This document shows, piece after piece, positions 28,231 to 40,511 of a stretch of DNA of 64,000 bases. Position 1 is the stretch's first letter; every line of letters begins with the position of its first letter. The translations under genes and the position numbers were made by a program. This stretch comes from Macrococcus bovicus. Lineage in GTDB: Bacteria > Bacillota > Bacilli > Staphylococcales > Staphylococcaceae. The notes below the pieces were generated by a model, which was not told the DNA's origin, did not search any database, and saw nothing but the letters and a program-made list of their open reading frames with translations. Location of the stretch: positions 248,001 to 312,000 of the forward strand of contig NZ_SCWF01000001.1 of the NCBI RefSeq assembly GCF_004359575.1. The letters are read 5' to 3'.

Positions 28231-30849
28231 TTATAGCGATTTAATGTGTTCTTTAACAAACTGTAATGCTTCTGTCACTTTAGAAGGGTCGTTTGAACCG
28301 CCTTGCGCAGAATCAGGACGGCCTCCTCCTTTACCGCCTGTCACACCGGCCACACCTTTAATCAGGTCGCCGGCTTTGACACGGTCCGTTAAGGATTGAG
28401 CAACAGTGGCCATGTAGCTGAGTTTATCTGATTTTGCAATCAGGAAGATCACTGTATCCGGCAGCTTAGACTTATAGTCATCCATCAGATCACGTAATGC
28501 CTTCGCGTCAGCCGCTTCGACTTCCAGCGCTAAAGTCCGGATGCCGCCTAAGTCTTCAGTCAGTGTCGTAATATCGCCGACCTTCAAGTTCGTCAGTTCA
28601 CGTTTCGTATCTGCAAGCTCTTTAGTCAGCTGTCTCTCTGTCTGAACGAGTTCTTCCACTTTCGCTTCAAGCTGGTCTGCATGTTTCACTTTTAATGTCG
28701 CAGCCAGCTGATCTGCCACTGCTTCAAAGTGAGTAAGGAATTCAAAGGCCGCCTGACCGGTTACCGCTTCTATACGTCTGACGCCTGCACCTGTGCCTGA
28801 TTCTGAGACAATCTTGAACAAGCCGATTTCTGAAGTATTCCGTACATGGACACCGCCGCACAGCTCAATTGAGAAGTCGCTCATTTCGACAACCCGAACC
28901 ACTTCACCGTACTTCTCTCCGAACAGTGCCATCGCGCCTTTTTCTTTCGCTTGTGCAATCGGCATCTGTTCAATCACGACAGGAATATTCCCCCAGATCT
29001 TCTGATTGACAATCGCTTCCACCTGCTTCAGTTCTTCTTGTGTCACCGGACCGAAGTGTGAGAAGTCAAAGCGCAGACGGTCTGGTGTCACGAGTGAGCC
29101 CGCCTGATTGACATGCGTGCCAAGCACTTGTTTCAAGGCTGCGTGCATCAAGTGAGTCGCACTATGGTTTTTGATGATAGAGTGGCGGAATTCAGGGTTG
29201 ACGTTCGCCAGGACTGTCGCACCCCGGTGTACACGGCCGAATTTGACCGTTCCCGTGTGTAAATTCTGGCCATTCGGCGCTTTAACGACCTCTGTCACTG
29301 CAATTTCAAAGTCATCATGGCTGACCAGCCCGGTATCCGCAATCTGACCACCGCTCACTGCATAGAAAGGCGTCTCCCGCAGGACAAACTGGATGACGTC
29401 GCCGCTTTCGGCTGAATCCGTGAGGACGCCGTCAACCAGAATATCTTCTATTTCTGTCGTTGCTTCCAGAGTCTCATAGCCCACGAATACACTTGGTGTC
29501 GTGATATTAGCAAGCGTTTCATTCTGTACCTGCATACTTTGCGTCTGCTGACGTGATTCGCGGGCACGCGTCCGCTGTTCAGCCATTGCGCTTTCAAATC
29601 CTGCATGATCGACTGTCAGGCCGCTCTCTTCAGCCAGTTCTTCTGTCAGCTCAACCGGGAAACCGAATGTATCATACAGCTTGAAGACATCTTCACCTTT
29701 CAGTTCACCCTCTGCCGTCTCCTTCAGACGATTGAAATGGATTAAACCTTCCTCCAATGTTTCATGGAAACGGTCTTCCTCAGATTTAATGACCCGTTTG
29801 ATGAAATCTTTCTGTTCTTCGACTGATGGATAGTAAGCTTTCATGATGGCAGCCACGATATCAACGAGCTGATACATGAACGGTTCATTGATGTTCAGCT
29901 TCTGAGCGAAACGGACTGCACGGCGGAGCAGGCGACGGAGGACGTATCCGCGTCCTTCATTCGATGGCAGTGCCCCGTCACCAATCGCAAAGGCTACTGT
30001 ACGGATATGGTCCGCGATAACTTTGAAGGCGACGTCCTGATCTTTATCTACGCCATATGATTGACCCGAAATACGCTCTGTCTCCTGAATGATCGGCAGG
30101 AAGAGATCGGTGTCAAAGTTCGTCGGAACATTCTGCGAGACGCTCGCCATACGTTCAAGTCCCATACCCGTATCAATGTTCTGTTTCGGCAGTGGTGAAT
30201 ACGTATGGTCCGGATTATGGTTGAACTCAGAGAAGACCAGGTTCCAGATTTCCAGATAGCGCTCATTTTCGCCGCCCGGATACATTTCCTCAGCCGGATC
30301 GTCCTTGCCGTATGCCTCGCCCCGGTCATAGAAAATCTCTGTGTTCGGTCCAGAAGGCCCTTCACCGATATCCCAGAAGTTGCCTTCTATGCGTGTGATA
30401 CGGTCGTCTGTCAGTCCGATATCGTTCACCCAGATATCGTAGGCTTCTGTGTCTTCCGGATGAATGGTCACATACAGTTTTTCCGGCTCAATGGCCATCC
30501 ATCTCTCACTCGTCAGGAACTCCCAGGCAAATGCCACTGCTTCCTTCTTGAAGTAATCGCCGATAGAGAAGTTGCCGAGCATCTCGAAGAATGTATGGTG
30601 ACGTGCTGTGAAGCCGACGTTCTCAATATCATTTGTCCGGATTGACTTCTGCGCATTCGTGATTCTCGGGTTCGCCGGAATCACTCTGCCATCGAAATAT
30701 TTCTTCAGCGTCGCAACCCCTGAATTGATCCAGAGAAGGGTATCGTCATCAATCGGTACGAGTGGTGCTGATGGTTCTATCATATGTCCTTTTTCTACAA
30801 AGAAGTCTAAATACATCTGTCTGATTTCTGCTGCTGTTAAACGTTTCAT
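28231..30849 (-). CDS. alaS: Alanyl-tRNA synthetase
   Basis: Charges tRNA-Ala and edits mischarged Ser and Gly. The 872-residue protein has class II motif segments ([21 protein letters not shown], then the motif 3 region [19 protein letters not shown]), the editing-site metal ligands [11 protein letters not shown] and [13 protein letters not shown], and the C-Ala domain ending [17 protein letters not shown]. The length is normal. It is preceded by a T-box leader (30870-31062), so expression should rise when uncharged tRNA-Ala accumulates. Confidence 0.98.
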   Translation of the reverse strand: MKRLTAAEIRQMYLDFFVEKGHMIEPSAPLVPIDDDTLLWINSGVATLKKYFDGRVIPANPRITNAQKSIRTNDIENVGFTARHHTFFEMLGNFSIGDYFKKEAVAFAWEFLTSERWMAIEPEKLYVTIHPEDTEAYDIWVNDIGLTDDRITRIEGNFWDIGEGPSGPNTEIFYDRGEAYGKDDPAEEMYPGGENERYLEIWNLVFSEFNHNPDHTYSPLPKQNIDTGMGLERMASVSQNVPTNFDTDLFLPIIQETERISGQSYGVDKDQDVAFKVIADHIRTVAFAIGDGALPSNEGRGYVLRRLLRRAVRFAQKLNINEPFMYQLVDIVAAIMKAYYPSVEEQKDFIKRVIKSEEDRFHETLEEGLIHFNRLKETAEGELKGEDVFKLYDTFGFPVELTEELAEESGLTVDHAGFESAMAEQRTRARESRQQTQSMQVQNETLANITTPSVFVGYETLEATTEIEDILVDGVLTDSAESGDVIQFVLRETPFYAVSGGQIADTGLVSHDDFEIAVTEVVKAPNGQNLHTGTVKFGRVHRGATVLANVNPEFRHSIIKNHSATHLMHAALKQVLGTHVNQAGSLVTPDRLRFDFSHFGPVTQEELKQVEAIVNQKIWGNIPVVIEQMPIAQAKEKGAMALFGEKYGEVVRVVEMSDFSIELCGGVHVRNTSEIGLFKIVSESGTGAGVRRIEAVTGQAAFEFLTHFEAVADQLAATLKVKHADQLEAKVEELVQTERQLTKELADTKRELTNLKVGDITTLTEDLGGIRTLALEVEAADAKALRDLMDDYKSKLPDTVIFLIAKSDKLSYMATVAQSLTDRVKAGDLIKGVAGVTGGKGGGRPDSAQGGSNDPSKVTEALQFVKEHIKSL

Positions 30850-30869
30850 CCAATCTCTCCCTTAAAATA

Positions 30870-31062
30870 AAATACACGTCCATCCCTCAGAAAGGGACGA
30901 ACGTGTTCGCGGTACCACCCTAGTTATGACCAAGTCATCACTCATAGTTCTATTCGTTTACACTGTATAAGCAGCGTTCAGAGCTTCCTGCATGCCTCTC
31001 ACCAGCCGGCATGTCTCTCAAAGTTCAGCGTCGCTCCTACTCCTCTTATACTGAATATCTAA
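30870..31062 (-). promoter_or_regulatory. T-box riboswitch (tRNA-Ala) of alaS
   Basis: On the minus strand the T-box AGGGTGGTACCGCGAAC is followed by a GC-rich hairpin (CGTCC... pairing with GGACG) and a T-rich run, the terminator/antiterminator module. A GCT (Ala) triplet lies in the GAACGCTGC segment near 30977, where the specifier loop is expected. Uncharged tRNA-Ala should bind and allow read-through into alaS. Confidence 0.93.
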
Positions 31063-31091
31063 ATTATATGAATTTCATCGTCATGCGTCAA
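31063..31091 (-). promoter_or_regulatory. Promoter of the alaS T-box leader
   Basis: On the minus strand TTGACG and TATAAT are 17 bases apart. The -35 box lies inside the last codons of recD2, so alaS has its own promoter overlapping the gene upstream. Confidence 0.82.
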
Positions 31092-33444
31092 CTGTTTCAT
31101 AGTCATAGGGAGAAATTCCGTCCATATTGATCATCGGTGAAATCAGATGCATATTCTCAGCCGTCATCTCACCGACCGGGATATCAGTTTCCTCGCTGCC
31201 GAAGTAATCCCGCAGATGCATAGCGAAGGACGTCATGCGCTCGAGACCCATCCTCTGGATCCCGTCCTCAAAAGCCTGGCGTTCCCCGCAGAGAACAAGG
31301 GATTGTCTGGCACGCGTCAGACCGGTGTAAAGGATGTTTTTCTGCAGCATGCGGTAATAGGCTTTGACGACCGGCATAATCACAATAGGAAATTCAGAGC
31401 CTTGAGCCTTATGGATGGAACAGCAGTAGGCGTGGGTCAGTTCAGTGAGATCCTGTTTCGTGTAGGTCACCTCATTGCCATCATAGTCCACGATGACGAC
31501 ATCCTTGTTCAGCGCATTTTCTGCTGCCATAAAAATACCGACCACCTCACCGATATCACCGTTGAAAACATTATCTTCCGGCCGGTTGACCAGCTGCAGC
31601 ACTTTATCGCCCTCCCGGTATACGACATCACCGAACTCGAGCTCCCGTTTGTCCTCTTCTTTCGGATTGAGAATCTGCTGCAGCTCCTTATTCAGGAATT
31701 TGATGCCTGCTTTACCTTTGTAGATAGGAGCCAGCACCTGGATGTCCCGCATGTCATAGCCCTTATCCACAGCCTTTGAGACCACCTGATTGATAACAGA
31801 GGGAATCTGCTCGGTTCGGCATGGTATAAATGAACGGTCATTGTATCTCGCCGAAATATCAAAGGGCTGATTCTTCTTGATCTGATGGGCAAGTTCAATG
31901 ATCGATGAGCCTTCCTGCTGACGATAGACCTCCGCAAGTTCAACCTGTGGCATGATCCTGGAATCAATCAGGTCACGGAAGACCTGGCCGGGCCCAACTG
32001 ACGGCAGCTGATCCTGGTCACCGACAAAGATGATCTGGCAATCGTTCGGCACAGCACGCATCAGCTGGAACATCAGCCACGTATCGACCATCGACATCTC
32101 ATCAATGATGACAAGCTTCGCCGATATATCGTTTTCCAGGATATCATCCGGTTTATTCTCACGCGTCCAGCCGATCAGCCGGTGGATAGTCGTCGCCTCC
32201 AGACCAGTGGATTCTGACAGACGTTTAGATGCACGTCCTGTCGGTGCTGCGACAGCGACAGGAAAATCCGTGCCTTCATAGTCCTTATAGTCAAGGCTGA
32301 GACCATGAAGTTCAGCATATAGATTCACAATCCCGCGTATCACTGTCGTCTTACCGGTCCCTGGCCCCCCGGATAGAATCATCATCTTATGACTCATCGC
32401 TGTCTCAAGTGCCTCACGCTGTTTTTCAGCATAAGTCACATCGAACTGCGCCTCCAGTTCACCGATTGCGAGCAGCACTTCTGACTGTTCAAACTGCTTG
32501 ACCTTATCCTCTGTCTGATGCAGACGGTGCAGAATCTGGACGGTCTTCACCTCCGAAAAGAAGAGACTCGGCATGTAGATACGGTTCTGGTCATTCACCA
32601 CTATCTTTTCCTCGCTGAGTTCAGTCAGCTTGTTGACGAGTAGACCAGAATCAACGTCTTCACCTGAAGCGGTCAATATATGATACGCTGCCTCCAGTAA
32701 AGCCTGTTCCTCAACATAGGTATGGCCATTCTGCAGACAAGCCTGCTCCAGTGTAAAGACAAGTGCCGCACGCAGCCTTTCGGGGTGACTGCCTGCAATG
32801 CCCAGTTTTCTGGCCAGTTCATCCGCTTTCGTAAAACCAATCCCCTGAATATCCATCACAAGCTGATAAGGGGACTGCTCGATGACTTTCAGCGTCTCTT
32901 CTTTATAGAACTGAAAGATTTTCATCGCAAGCTGCGGGCCGAAACCCCACTCGTTCAGTCGGATCATCGTCTTCTCAATGGCCTGATTTTCACTCACCGT
33001 CCGGTAGATCATCTCCTGCTTATCCTTCGAGAGCTTCGGTACCCGGTTCAGGACTTCCTTATCATTCATAATCTGTGTCAGGGCATCTTCTCCGAGCGTA
33101 TCCACAATCTGCTGGGCGAGCTTCTTCCCGATGCCCTTGAAGAGATCGCTCGACAAATAATGGATGATACCTTCTCTTGTCTGCGGCATATCTTTCTCAA
33201 ATTTGTCAGCGGAGAGCTGTTGACCATACTTGGCATGCGTGACTATCTTGCCTGTAAATGTATAGGTATCACCTTCTCCGATATGCGGCAGATAACCGGT
33301 GACCGTCGCTTCCTCGTCAAAGTCTTCATTCGATTCCAGGACTTCTACTTTCAGCACGGTATAATAATTGTCTGCATTCTGAAAAAGAAGACGAGTGACT
33401 GTGCCTTTAATATAGGACTGTTCGAATAAAGACATGTTCTCCAA
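31081..33444 (-). CDS. recD2: ATP-dependent DNA helicase RecD2
   Basis: SF1B helicase (RecD-like without RecBC), 787 residues, moving 5'-3' and linked to repair and fork stability. The N-terminal region holds OB-like and helix-hairpin-helix segments (LFKGIGKKLAQQIVDTLG and LVMDIQGIGFTKADELARKLG). The motor has Walker A ILSGGPGTGKTTVIRG near 355, Walker B VIIDEMSMVDTWL, VFVGDQDQLPSVGPGQ and the C-terminal HAYCCSIHKAQGSEF motif. The length is typical of Firmicutes. It lies between the TPR gene and alaS. Confidence 0.95.
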   Translation of the reverse strand: MENMSLFEQSYIKGTVTRLLFQNADNYYTVLKVEVLESNEDFDEEATVTGYLPHIGEGDTYTFTGKIVTHAKYGQQLSADKFEKDMPQTREGIIHYLSSDLFKGIGKKLAQQIVDTLGEDALTQIMNDKEVLNRVPKLSKDKQEMIYRTVSENQAIEKTMIRLNEWGFGPQLAMKIFQFYKEETLKVIEQSPYQLVMDIQGIGFTKADELARKLGIAGSHPERLRAALVFTLEQACLQNGHTYVEEQALLEAAYHILTASGEDVDSGLLVNKLTELSEEKIVVNDQNRIYMPSLFFSEVKTVQILHRLHQTEDKVKQFEQSEVLLAIGELEAQFDVTYAEKQREALETAMSHKMMILSGGPGTGKTTVIRGIVNLYAELHGLSLDYKDYEGTDFPVAVAAPTGRASKRLSESTGLEATTIHRLIGWTRENKPDDILENDISAKLVIIDEMSMVDTWLMFQLMRAVPNDCQIIFVGDQDQLPSVGPGQVFRDLIDSRIMPQVELAEVYRQQEGSSIIELAHQIKKNQPFDISARYNDRSFIPCRTEQIPSVINQVVSKAVDKGYDMRDIQVLAPIYKGKAGIKFLNKELQQILNPKEEDKRELEFGDVVYREGDKVLQLVNRPEDNVFNGDIGEVVGIFMAAENALNKDVVIVDYDGNEVTYTKQDLTELTHAYCCSIHKAQGSEFPIVIMPVVKAYYRMLQKNILYTGLTRARQSLVLCGERQAFEDGIQRMGLERMTSFAMHLRDYFGSEETDIPVGEMTAENMHLISPMINMDGISPYDYETVDA

Positions 33445-33446
33445 TC

Positions 33447-34106
33447 TTAACCCTCCCTCAATTGCTCAAACATCTTAATGGCATGCCCGGCCAGCAGATG
33501 ATCCGGCTGCAGTTCAGTGATCTCCCGAAAACTGTCAAGCGCCTGTTCGATGTCCTCATCCTGCATATAACGGGCAAGTGCCAGATTATAGCGCGCATCT
33601 GTATGGTCAGGCTCTTCTGCCAGCACTTCAGTCAGAACAGTCACTGCCTCACTGTACATTTCGAGCTGACAGAGCACAAGCCCGTACTGAAAACCGACTT
33701 CAGTGTCAGCGGGTTTCATCTCATAGCTACGCATCAAATAAGGCATCGCTGTCTTAAAATCACCCAGATTGACAAACGACATACCGAGCATATAGAACGT
33801 ATCTGCATCCTCCAGTCCATGCGCCACGGCTTTCTGATACAGTGTCGCCGCTTCCTGATAGCGTTCATGGTTGAAGTAGATATTGGCCAGTCCATAATAA
33901 GCGCCCCCATGCGTCTCGTCCAACGTCAGCGCCTTCTGGAAGAAGCGTTCCGCTTCTTCCAGCTTGTTGGCATCCGCGAGAATGGTGCCTGCATTGATAT
34001 AATGATTGGCTTCTGCCGGTTCTTCATCTATCGCCTTAAACAGCAGTTCCAGTGCTTTGTCGTATTGTTTGCTTTTGATCAGTTCTACTAATATTCCGTC
34101 GTTCAT
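33447..34106 (-). CDS. Tetratricopeptide-repeat protein
   Basis: Protein of 219 residues made almost wholly of TPR helix pairs, about six (for example AEANHYINAGTILADANKLEEAERFFQKALTLD by position, AYYGLANIYFNHERYQEAATLYQKAV, then TDARYNLALARYMQDEDIEQALDSF). TPRs serve as protein-binding scaffolds. The gene stands between mnmA and recD2 in Staphylococcaceae. The start MNDGILVELIKSKQ is preferred over a frame four codons longer. Its partner is unknown. Confidence 0.9.
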   Translation of the reverse strand: MNDGILVELIKSKQYDKALELLFKAIDEEPAEANHYINAGTILADANKLEEAERFFQKALTLDETHGGAYYGLANIYFNHERYQEAATLYQKAVAHGLEDADTFYMLGMSFVNLGDFKTAMPYLMRSYEMKPADTEVGFQYGLVLCQLEMYSEAVTVLTEVLAEEPDHTDARYNLALARYMQDEDIEQALDSFREITELQPDHLLAGHAIKMFEQLREG

Positions 34107-34135
34107 AATACCCTCCATTTTCCTGCCATTATATC

Positions 34136-34159
34136 AAAAAAAGAAGACTTTCGTCTTCT

Positions 34160-34160
<1 letters not shown>
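34136..34160 (-). terminator. Terminator after mnmA
   Basis: On the minus strand AAGAAGAC-GAAA-GTCTTCTT is followed by TTTTTGA. It separates the nifS-mnmA unit from the TPR-recD2 unit. Confidence 0.82.
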
Positions 34161-36420
<2,260 letters not shown>

Positions 36421-36551
36421 CTCAAGAAGACCTCCTTTTTTTCAATACTCTATATTAGCATCGTTTGAATGAAATTACCACATTATGAAACTTTACAAAA
36501 ATTAATAAATAATTCCGTGGATTCTTAACGATTATTGAATGGAGGTGTTTT
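36421..36551. promoter_or_regulatory. Divergent intergenic region between nifS-like and NERD genes
   Basis: AT-rich stretch of 131 bases that must hold both promoters. On the minus strand GGAGG precedes the desulfurase ATG. On the plus strand GGAGGTG precedes the TTG start of the NERD gene. No box pair stands out strongly enough to name. Confidence 0.45.
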
Positions 36552-37439
36552 TTGAAACGGAAACTTTTAATGCTGGAGCTCTTACATAGCCGCGCTGAAA
36601 CAGATGTACGCCAGCTTGAAAGAGAGCGTAAAGGTATATCAGGCGAAAAGATGGTGAGAGAGCTGATCGATGAAAAGATGGTGTTAGAGGACGTGACTTT
36701 GGAGATTGACGGGTCGGTTATTCAGCTGGATTTTATAGTTATTGCCGCAGGACGGGTGACTGTTCTGGAGGTGAAACATCATTCCAGCGACTATGTAATC
36801 CGTGAGAATATCTGGTATTTCAATGATGGTCAGCAAGCTTCAAATCCTTTCTATCAGCTTGAACGTACTCGTGGGCTGATGGAGAAATATTTGAGGCAAC
36901 GCGGGTTCAGAGTGCCTGTCTGGGGGTTTATCGTCTGGACAAATATAGCGAGTCATGTTTATGGACTTAAGCAGGATGACCCTTTTATGACACCAGGTAA
37001 ACTGGTGCGTTATATGAGTGAGAATCTGTTTAGAGCGGATTTAGTGTTAAGGGATATGATTGATAGAGACAGAATGCGGGTGTCTCCTTTTGACAAAATA
37101 GAACTGGACACTAAAGAATTGGCGTCTGGCCTTCACTGCCTGAAGTGTTTTTCACTGGAGGTGAAAAGGACAAGGAAAACTGTTTTGTGTACGAAGTGTC
37201 AGTATTCTGCCTCTACATCAGAAGTGGTTAAAGCGCATATCATTTACTACTGCCTGCTATATGATAGAACAAACTTTCAGATTAAAGACATAATGACTTT
37301 TACTGGTGAACTGATCAGCCTGCGAACGCTGCAGACATGTATCGGTCAGTTAGTTGAAACCGGGATATTATGTAGAATCCATCGTACAGAGTTTCAGTTG
37401 CTGCACATGGAAGAGTTGATCAGAAGGATAAAGGATTGA
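36552..37439 (+). CDS. NERD-domain nuclease-related protein with zinc ribbon
   Basis: Protein of 295 residues with a TTG start behind GGAGGTG. The NERD domain (nuclease-related, restriction-endonuclease-like fold) spans about residues 25-140: GEKMVRELID, then LDFIVIAAGRVTVLEVKHHSSDYV with the D...E-V-K catalytic pattern, and the Q-x-x-R segment NPFYQLERTRGLMEKYL. A four-cysteine ribbon follows (CLKCF and CTKCQ near 195-217), then a winged-helix-like end. The combination suggests DNA processing. It lies in a small plus-strand accessory patch. Target and partner are unknown. Confidence 0.87.
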   Translation: MKRKLLMLELLHSRAETDVRQLERERKGISGEKMVRELIDEKMVLEDVTLEIDGSVIQLDFIVIAAGRVTVLEVKHHSSDYVIRENIWYFNDGQQASNPFYQLERTRGLMEKYLRQRGFRVPVWGFIVWTNIASHVYGLKQDDPFMTPGKLVRYMSENLFRADLVLRDMIDRDRMRVSPFDKIELDTKELASGLHCLKCFSLEVKRTRKTVLCTKCQYSASTSEVVKAHIIYYCLLYDRTNFQIKDIMTFTGELISLRTLQTCIGQLVETGILCRIHRTEFQLLHMEELIRRIKD

Positions 37440-37448
37440 AACCGGACT

Positions 37449-37552
37449 CTCGCGCCAAATGAAAAGTCAATAAGCGTGTGAGCCCAGCCTCGCGCCAAAT
37501 GAAAAGTCAATAAGCGTGTGAGCCCAGCCTCGCGCCAAATGAAAAGTCATTC
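37449..37552 (+). repeat. 40-bp tandem repeats, 2.6 copies
   Basis: Two identical 40-base units begin at 37449 and 37489 with CTCGCGCCAAATGAAAAGTC, and a third, partial copy begins at 37529 and diverges after 22 bases. The rest of the unit is AATAAGCGTGTGAGCCCAGC. They lie 10 bases after the NERD gene and about 95 bases before the LLM gene. There are no unique spacers, so this is not a CRISPR array. Confidence 0.88.
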
Positions 37553-37645
37553 TGCGCGACAGCTCACCCATAAGCATATCTATAACGTCTACCACCCTCT
37601 AAATGCTAAAATTGTCTTAGCCATTTTCAGAAAGAAGGATAAAAC

Positions 37646-38641
37646 ATGCATACAATCAATGTTCCCGTTTCAGTTCTCAATCTAGCACCTATCAGAGCAG
37701 GTGAAGATGCGAAGCAAGCCATTGACAATGTGGTTGACCTGGCGCAGTACGTTGAGGAGCTCGGCTACAATCGATTCTGGATTGCGGAGCATCATAATAC
37801 ACCGAACCTTGCGAGCTCTGCCACTGTCATTTTAATCAACCAGGTGCTGAATCATACACAGTCTATCCAGGTGGGTGCAGGAGGGATCATGCTGCCCAAT
37901 CACGCGCCCCTCGTGGTCGCTGAACAGTTCGGCACGATGGAGACTCTCTTCCCGAACCGCTTAAACCTCGGTCTGGGTCGCGCACCCGGCACTGATATGC
38001 TGACAGCGAGTGCACTTCGTCGTAGCCAGCACGATTCTGTCCATACTTTCCCGGATGATGTCGCTTCTCTTCTCCAGTATTTCGGACCTGAGGAGACACA
38101 GGGATATGTCAGAGCCTATCCGGGTGCTGATACGAATGTACCCGTCTTCATCCTCGGCTCATCAACAGATTCCGCGCATCTCGCTGCACGTATGGGCCTG
38201 CCTTACGTCTTTGCCTCTCATTTTGCGCCTGAACAGATGCGGGAAGCCATTGCCATTTATCGCAATCTCTTTACTCCGTCCAAATATCTGGCTGAGCCCT
38301 ATGTCATGGTAGGAATGAATGTCATTGCCGCTGAAACAGACGAGGAAGCGGAGTTTCTCTCTTCCAGCATGCATCTGATGTTCCTCAGTATCATCAGAAA
38401 TGCCAGACAGCCGATGCAGCCCCCGACTGATCAACTCGATGCCATCTGGAGTCCGCAGGAAAAACTGATGGCCATGTCACGGACCACCACGAGTCTGATC
38501 GGTTCGAAAGCAACCATTAAACGGCAGTTCGAAGCCTTCCAGCAAGAATATCAGGTCGATGAAATCATCGCCGTCTCCTATATTTATGATCAAGACAAAC
38601 TGAAGCGCAGCTACCAGATCTTAAAAGAAATCACTTCATAA
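37646..38641 (+). CDS. LLM-class flavin-dependent oxidoreductase
   Basis: Luciferase-like monooxygenase of 331 residues. Typical segments are present: [14 protein letters not shown] at the start, [66 protein letters not shown] by position 76-117, and [27 protein letters not shown]. This matches the MsnO8/YhbW/YwcH-like group widespread in Firmicutes, which uses FMNH2 or F420-like flavins. The substrate is unknown. AAGAAGGAT precedes the ATG by 5 bases. Confidence 0.92.
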   Translation: MHTINVPVSVLNLAPIRAGEDAKQAIDNVVDLAQYVEELGYNRFWIAEHHNTPNLASSATVILINQVLNHTQSIQVGAGGIMLPNHAPLVVAEQFGTMETLFPNRLNLGLGRAPGTDMLTASALRRSQHDSVHTFPDDVASLLQYFGPEETQGYVRAYPGADTNVPVFILGSSTDSAHLAARMGLPYVFASHFAPEQMREAIAIYRNLFTPSKYLAEPYVMVGMNVIAAETDEEAEFLSSSMHLMFLSIIRNARQPMQPPTDQLDAIWSPQEKLMAMSRTTTSLIGSKATIKRQFEAFQQEYQVDEIIAVSYIYDQDKLKRSYQILKEITS

Positions 38642-38671
38642 AAAAACGGCTCAGAACTGAGCCGTTTTTTT
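38641..38671. terminator. Bidirectional terminator between the LLM gene and cymR
   Basis: AAAAAACGGCTCAG-AA-CTGAGCCGTTTTTT is palindromic, so it can end transcripts from both convergent genes. Confidence 0.9.
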
Positions 38672-39089
38672 AAATATAGTACATATAACCCTCTATCATT
38701 TCTTCAGCGCGGTGGTTCATCAAATCTTCAAGCGTTGTACTATCCAGCACCTCTTTTACCGCATCACGAATCTTGATCCACAGCTGCTGCTGGGCAGGTG
38801 GTTCATCTTCCAGCGTCTCAACAAGCGTAATCGGCCCTTCCAGCAGTCTGATCACATCACCTGCTGTAATGTCAGATGGTGCTTTCATCAGCTGGTAGCC
38901 TCCTTTTGCGCCTCTAATGCTGCGGATCAGGCCGGCATTGCGGAGCGGACCGACCAGCTGTTCCAGGTAAAGGTCACTTAACTCATTTTCTTCTGCGATA
39001 GTTTTCAACGAGATGGCACCCTCACCGTACCGCTTGGCCAGGCTGATCATCAATGTCAGGCCGTATCGACCTTTTGTAGAAATTTTCAT
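38670..39089 (-). CDS. cymR: Rrf2-family regulator CymR (cysteine metabolism)
   Basis: Represses cysteine-uptake and synthesis genes, in partnership with O-acetylserine thiol-lyase CysK in Bacillus and Staphylococcus. The 139-residue protein starts MKISTKGRYGLTLMISLAKR, with the winged helix and the LSDLYLEQLVGPLRNAGLIRSIRGAKGGYQL recognition and wing segment by position 37-67. It closely follows the staphylococcal form but has Ala at position 25, where I recall a redox-sensing Cys in S. aureus. No Cys occurs anywhere. The upstream in-frame ATG (13 codons earlier) lacks a ribosome site. Confidence 0.92.
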   Translation of the reverse strand: MKISTKGRYGLTLMISLAKRYGEGAISLKTIAEENELSDLYLEQLVGPLRNAGLIRSIRGAKGGYQLMKAPSDITAGDVIRLLEGPITLVETLEDEPPAQQQLWIKIRDAVKEVLDSTTLEDLMNHRAEEMIEGYMYYI

Positions 39090-39173
39090 GCATCTTACTC
39101 CTTTTCCTCTCACAATCAATTTTAACACATCTCATCTCAAAATAAGGTAATATTTATATAAAGGAGGCACGTT

Positions 39174-40433
39174 ATGGAACCATTAGCCTATAGAATGAGA
39201 CCTCAGAATATCGACGATGTCATCGGTCAGCAACATCTGGTCGGTGATAAAGGAATCATCAGAAGAATGGTCGACGCCAGAAGACTATCTTCCATGATTC
39301 TTTACGGACCGCCTGGTACCGGTAAGACCAGTATCGCACGGGCCATTGCCGGCTCGACCGCGGCCAAGTTCCGTCAGCTGAATGCGGTGACGGATACTAA
39401 AAAAGATTTGCAGATAGTGGCAGAAGAAGCAAAGATGTCCGGCCAGGTCATCCTCCTGCTCGACGAAATTCACCGGCTGGATAAAGCTAAGCAGGATTTT
39501 CTTCTCCCTCACCTGGAGAATGGCAGAATTATTTTAATCGGTGCCACCACTTCCAACCCTTATCATGCCATCAACCCCGCCATCCGGTCACGCACACAGA
39601 TATTTGAACTGACCGCTTTGACACCGGAGGATATACGCAGCGCACTCAACCGTGCACTGACCGACAAAGAAAACGGCTTCGGCCATAAGGACCTTCAGAT
39701 AGATGACGCCGCGCTCGACCATTTTGTCCAGGCACCCGGCGGCGATGTCCGAGCCAGTCTGAACGCTCTCGAGCTTGCTGTGCTGTCTGCTGATGAACCG
39801 ATTCATATCACACGCCAGGACGCTGAAGATTGTCTCCAGAAATCGTCCTTTAACTTCGATAAAGACGGCGACTTTCATTATGATGTGATGAGTGCATTTC
39901 AGAAATCTATCCGGGGGAGTGATGTCGATGCAGCACTCCACTATCTCGCACGACTGATTGAAGGTGGCGACCTGCCGACCATCGCAAGACGGCTGCTCGT
40001 CATCAGCTTTGAAGATATCGGGCTCGCCTCTCCCCAGGCTGCTTCCAGAACCCTTGCTGCAATAGAGGCGGCAGAACGGCTCGGTTTTCCGGAGGCCCGC
40101 ATTCCACTCTCGCAGGCAGTCATAGAACTCTGTCTGAGCCCGAAATCCAATTCAGCTATCACAGCCATAGACCGCGCGCTCAGTGATGTCCGTAAAGGTC
40201 TGTCTGGTGATATCCCGAAACATCTGAAGGACGGCCATTATCAAGGTGCGAAAGACCTCGGCAATGCTACCGGTTACTTATATCCTCACAACTACGAGGG
40301 CGGCTATGTTCAGCAGCAGTATCTGCCCGACAAGCTGAAGAATAAGACCTATTACGAGCCCAGAGAGACCAGTAAATCCGAGCAGCAGTTCAAACAGATT
40401 TACGATAATATTGTCAGACAGAAAAAAAAGTGA
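39174..40433 (+). CDS. rarA: Replication-associated recombination protein RarA (MgsA)
   Basis: AAA+ ATPase that acts at stalled forks and single-strand gaps. The 419-residue protein has Walker A YGPPGTGKTSIA near 44-55, Walker B ILLLDEIHRLDK, sensor 1 IGATTSNP and the C-terminal helical domain (KSIRGSDVDAALHYLARLIEGGD, then ISFEDIGLASPQA). It is divergent from cymR, and AAGGAGG precedes the ATG. Confidence 0.95.
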   Translation: MEPLAYRMRPQNIDDVIGQQHLVGDKGIIRRMVDARRLSSMILYGPPGTGKTSIARAIAGSTAAKFRQLNAVTDTKKDLQIVAEEAKMSGQVILLLDEIHRLDKAKQDFLLPHLENGRIILIGATTSNPYHAINPAIRSRTQIFELTALTPEDIRSALNRALTDKENGFGHKDLQIDDAALDHFVQAPGGDVRASLNALELAVLSADEPIHITRQDAEDCLQKSSFNFDKDGDFHYDVMSAFQKSIRGSDVDAALHYLARLIEGGDLPTIARRLLVISFEDIGLASPQAASRTLAAIEAAERLGFPEARIPLSQAVIELCLSPKSNSAITAIDRALSDVRKGLSGDIPKHLKDGHYQGAKDLGNATGYLYPHNYEGGYVQQQYLPDKLKNKTYYEPRETSKSEQQFKQIYDNIVRQKKK

Positions 40434-40450
40434 CAGCTGTCACTTTTTTT
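40422..40450. terminator. Bidirectional terminator after rarA
   Basis: AAAAAGTGACAGCTGTCACTTTTT is a perfect palindrome with A and T flanks. The rarA stop (TGA) is inside the stem. It also serves the convergent tcdA. Confidence 0.88.
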
Positions 40451-40511
40451 CATTAGGCAGCCTTTATCAAGAGGCCCATGCCAGTTCTTGAATAAAATTA
40501 AGTCCTCAAGT

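Noticed and set aside
37449-37552. 40-bp tandem repeats as a mini-CRISPR
   Set aside because: Copies are contiguous with no spacers and no cas genes are nearby.
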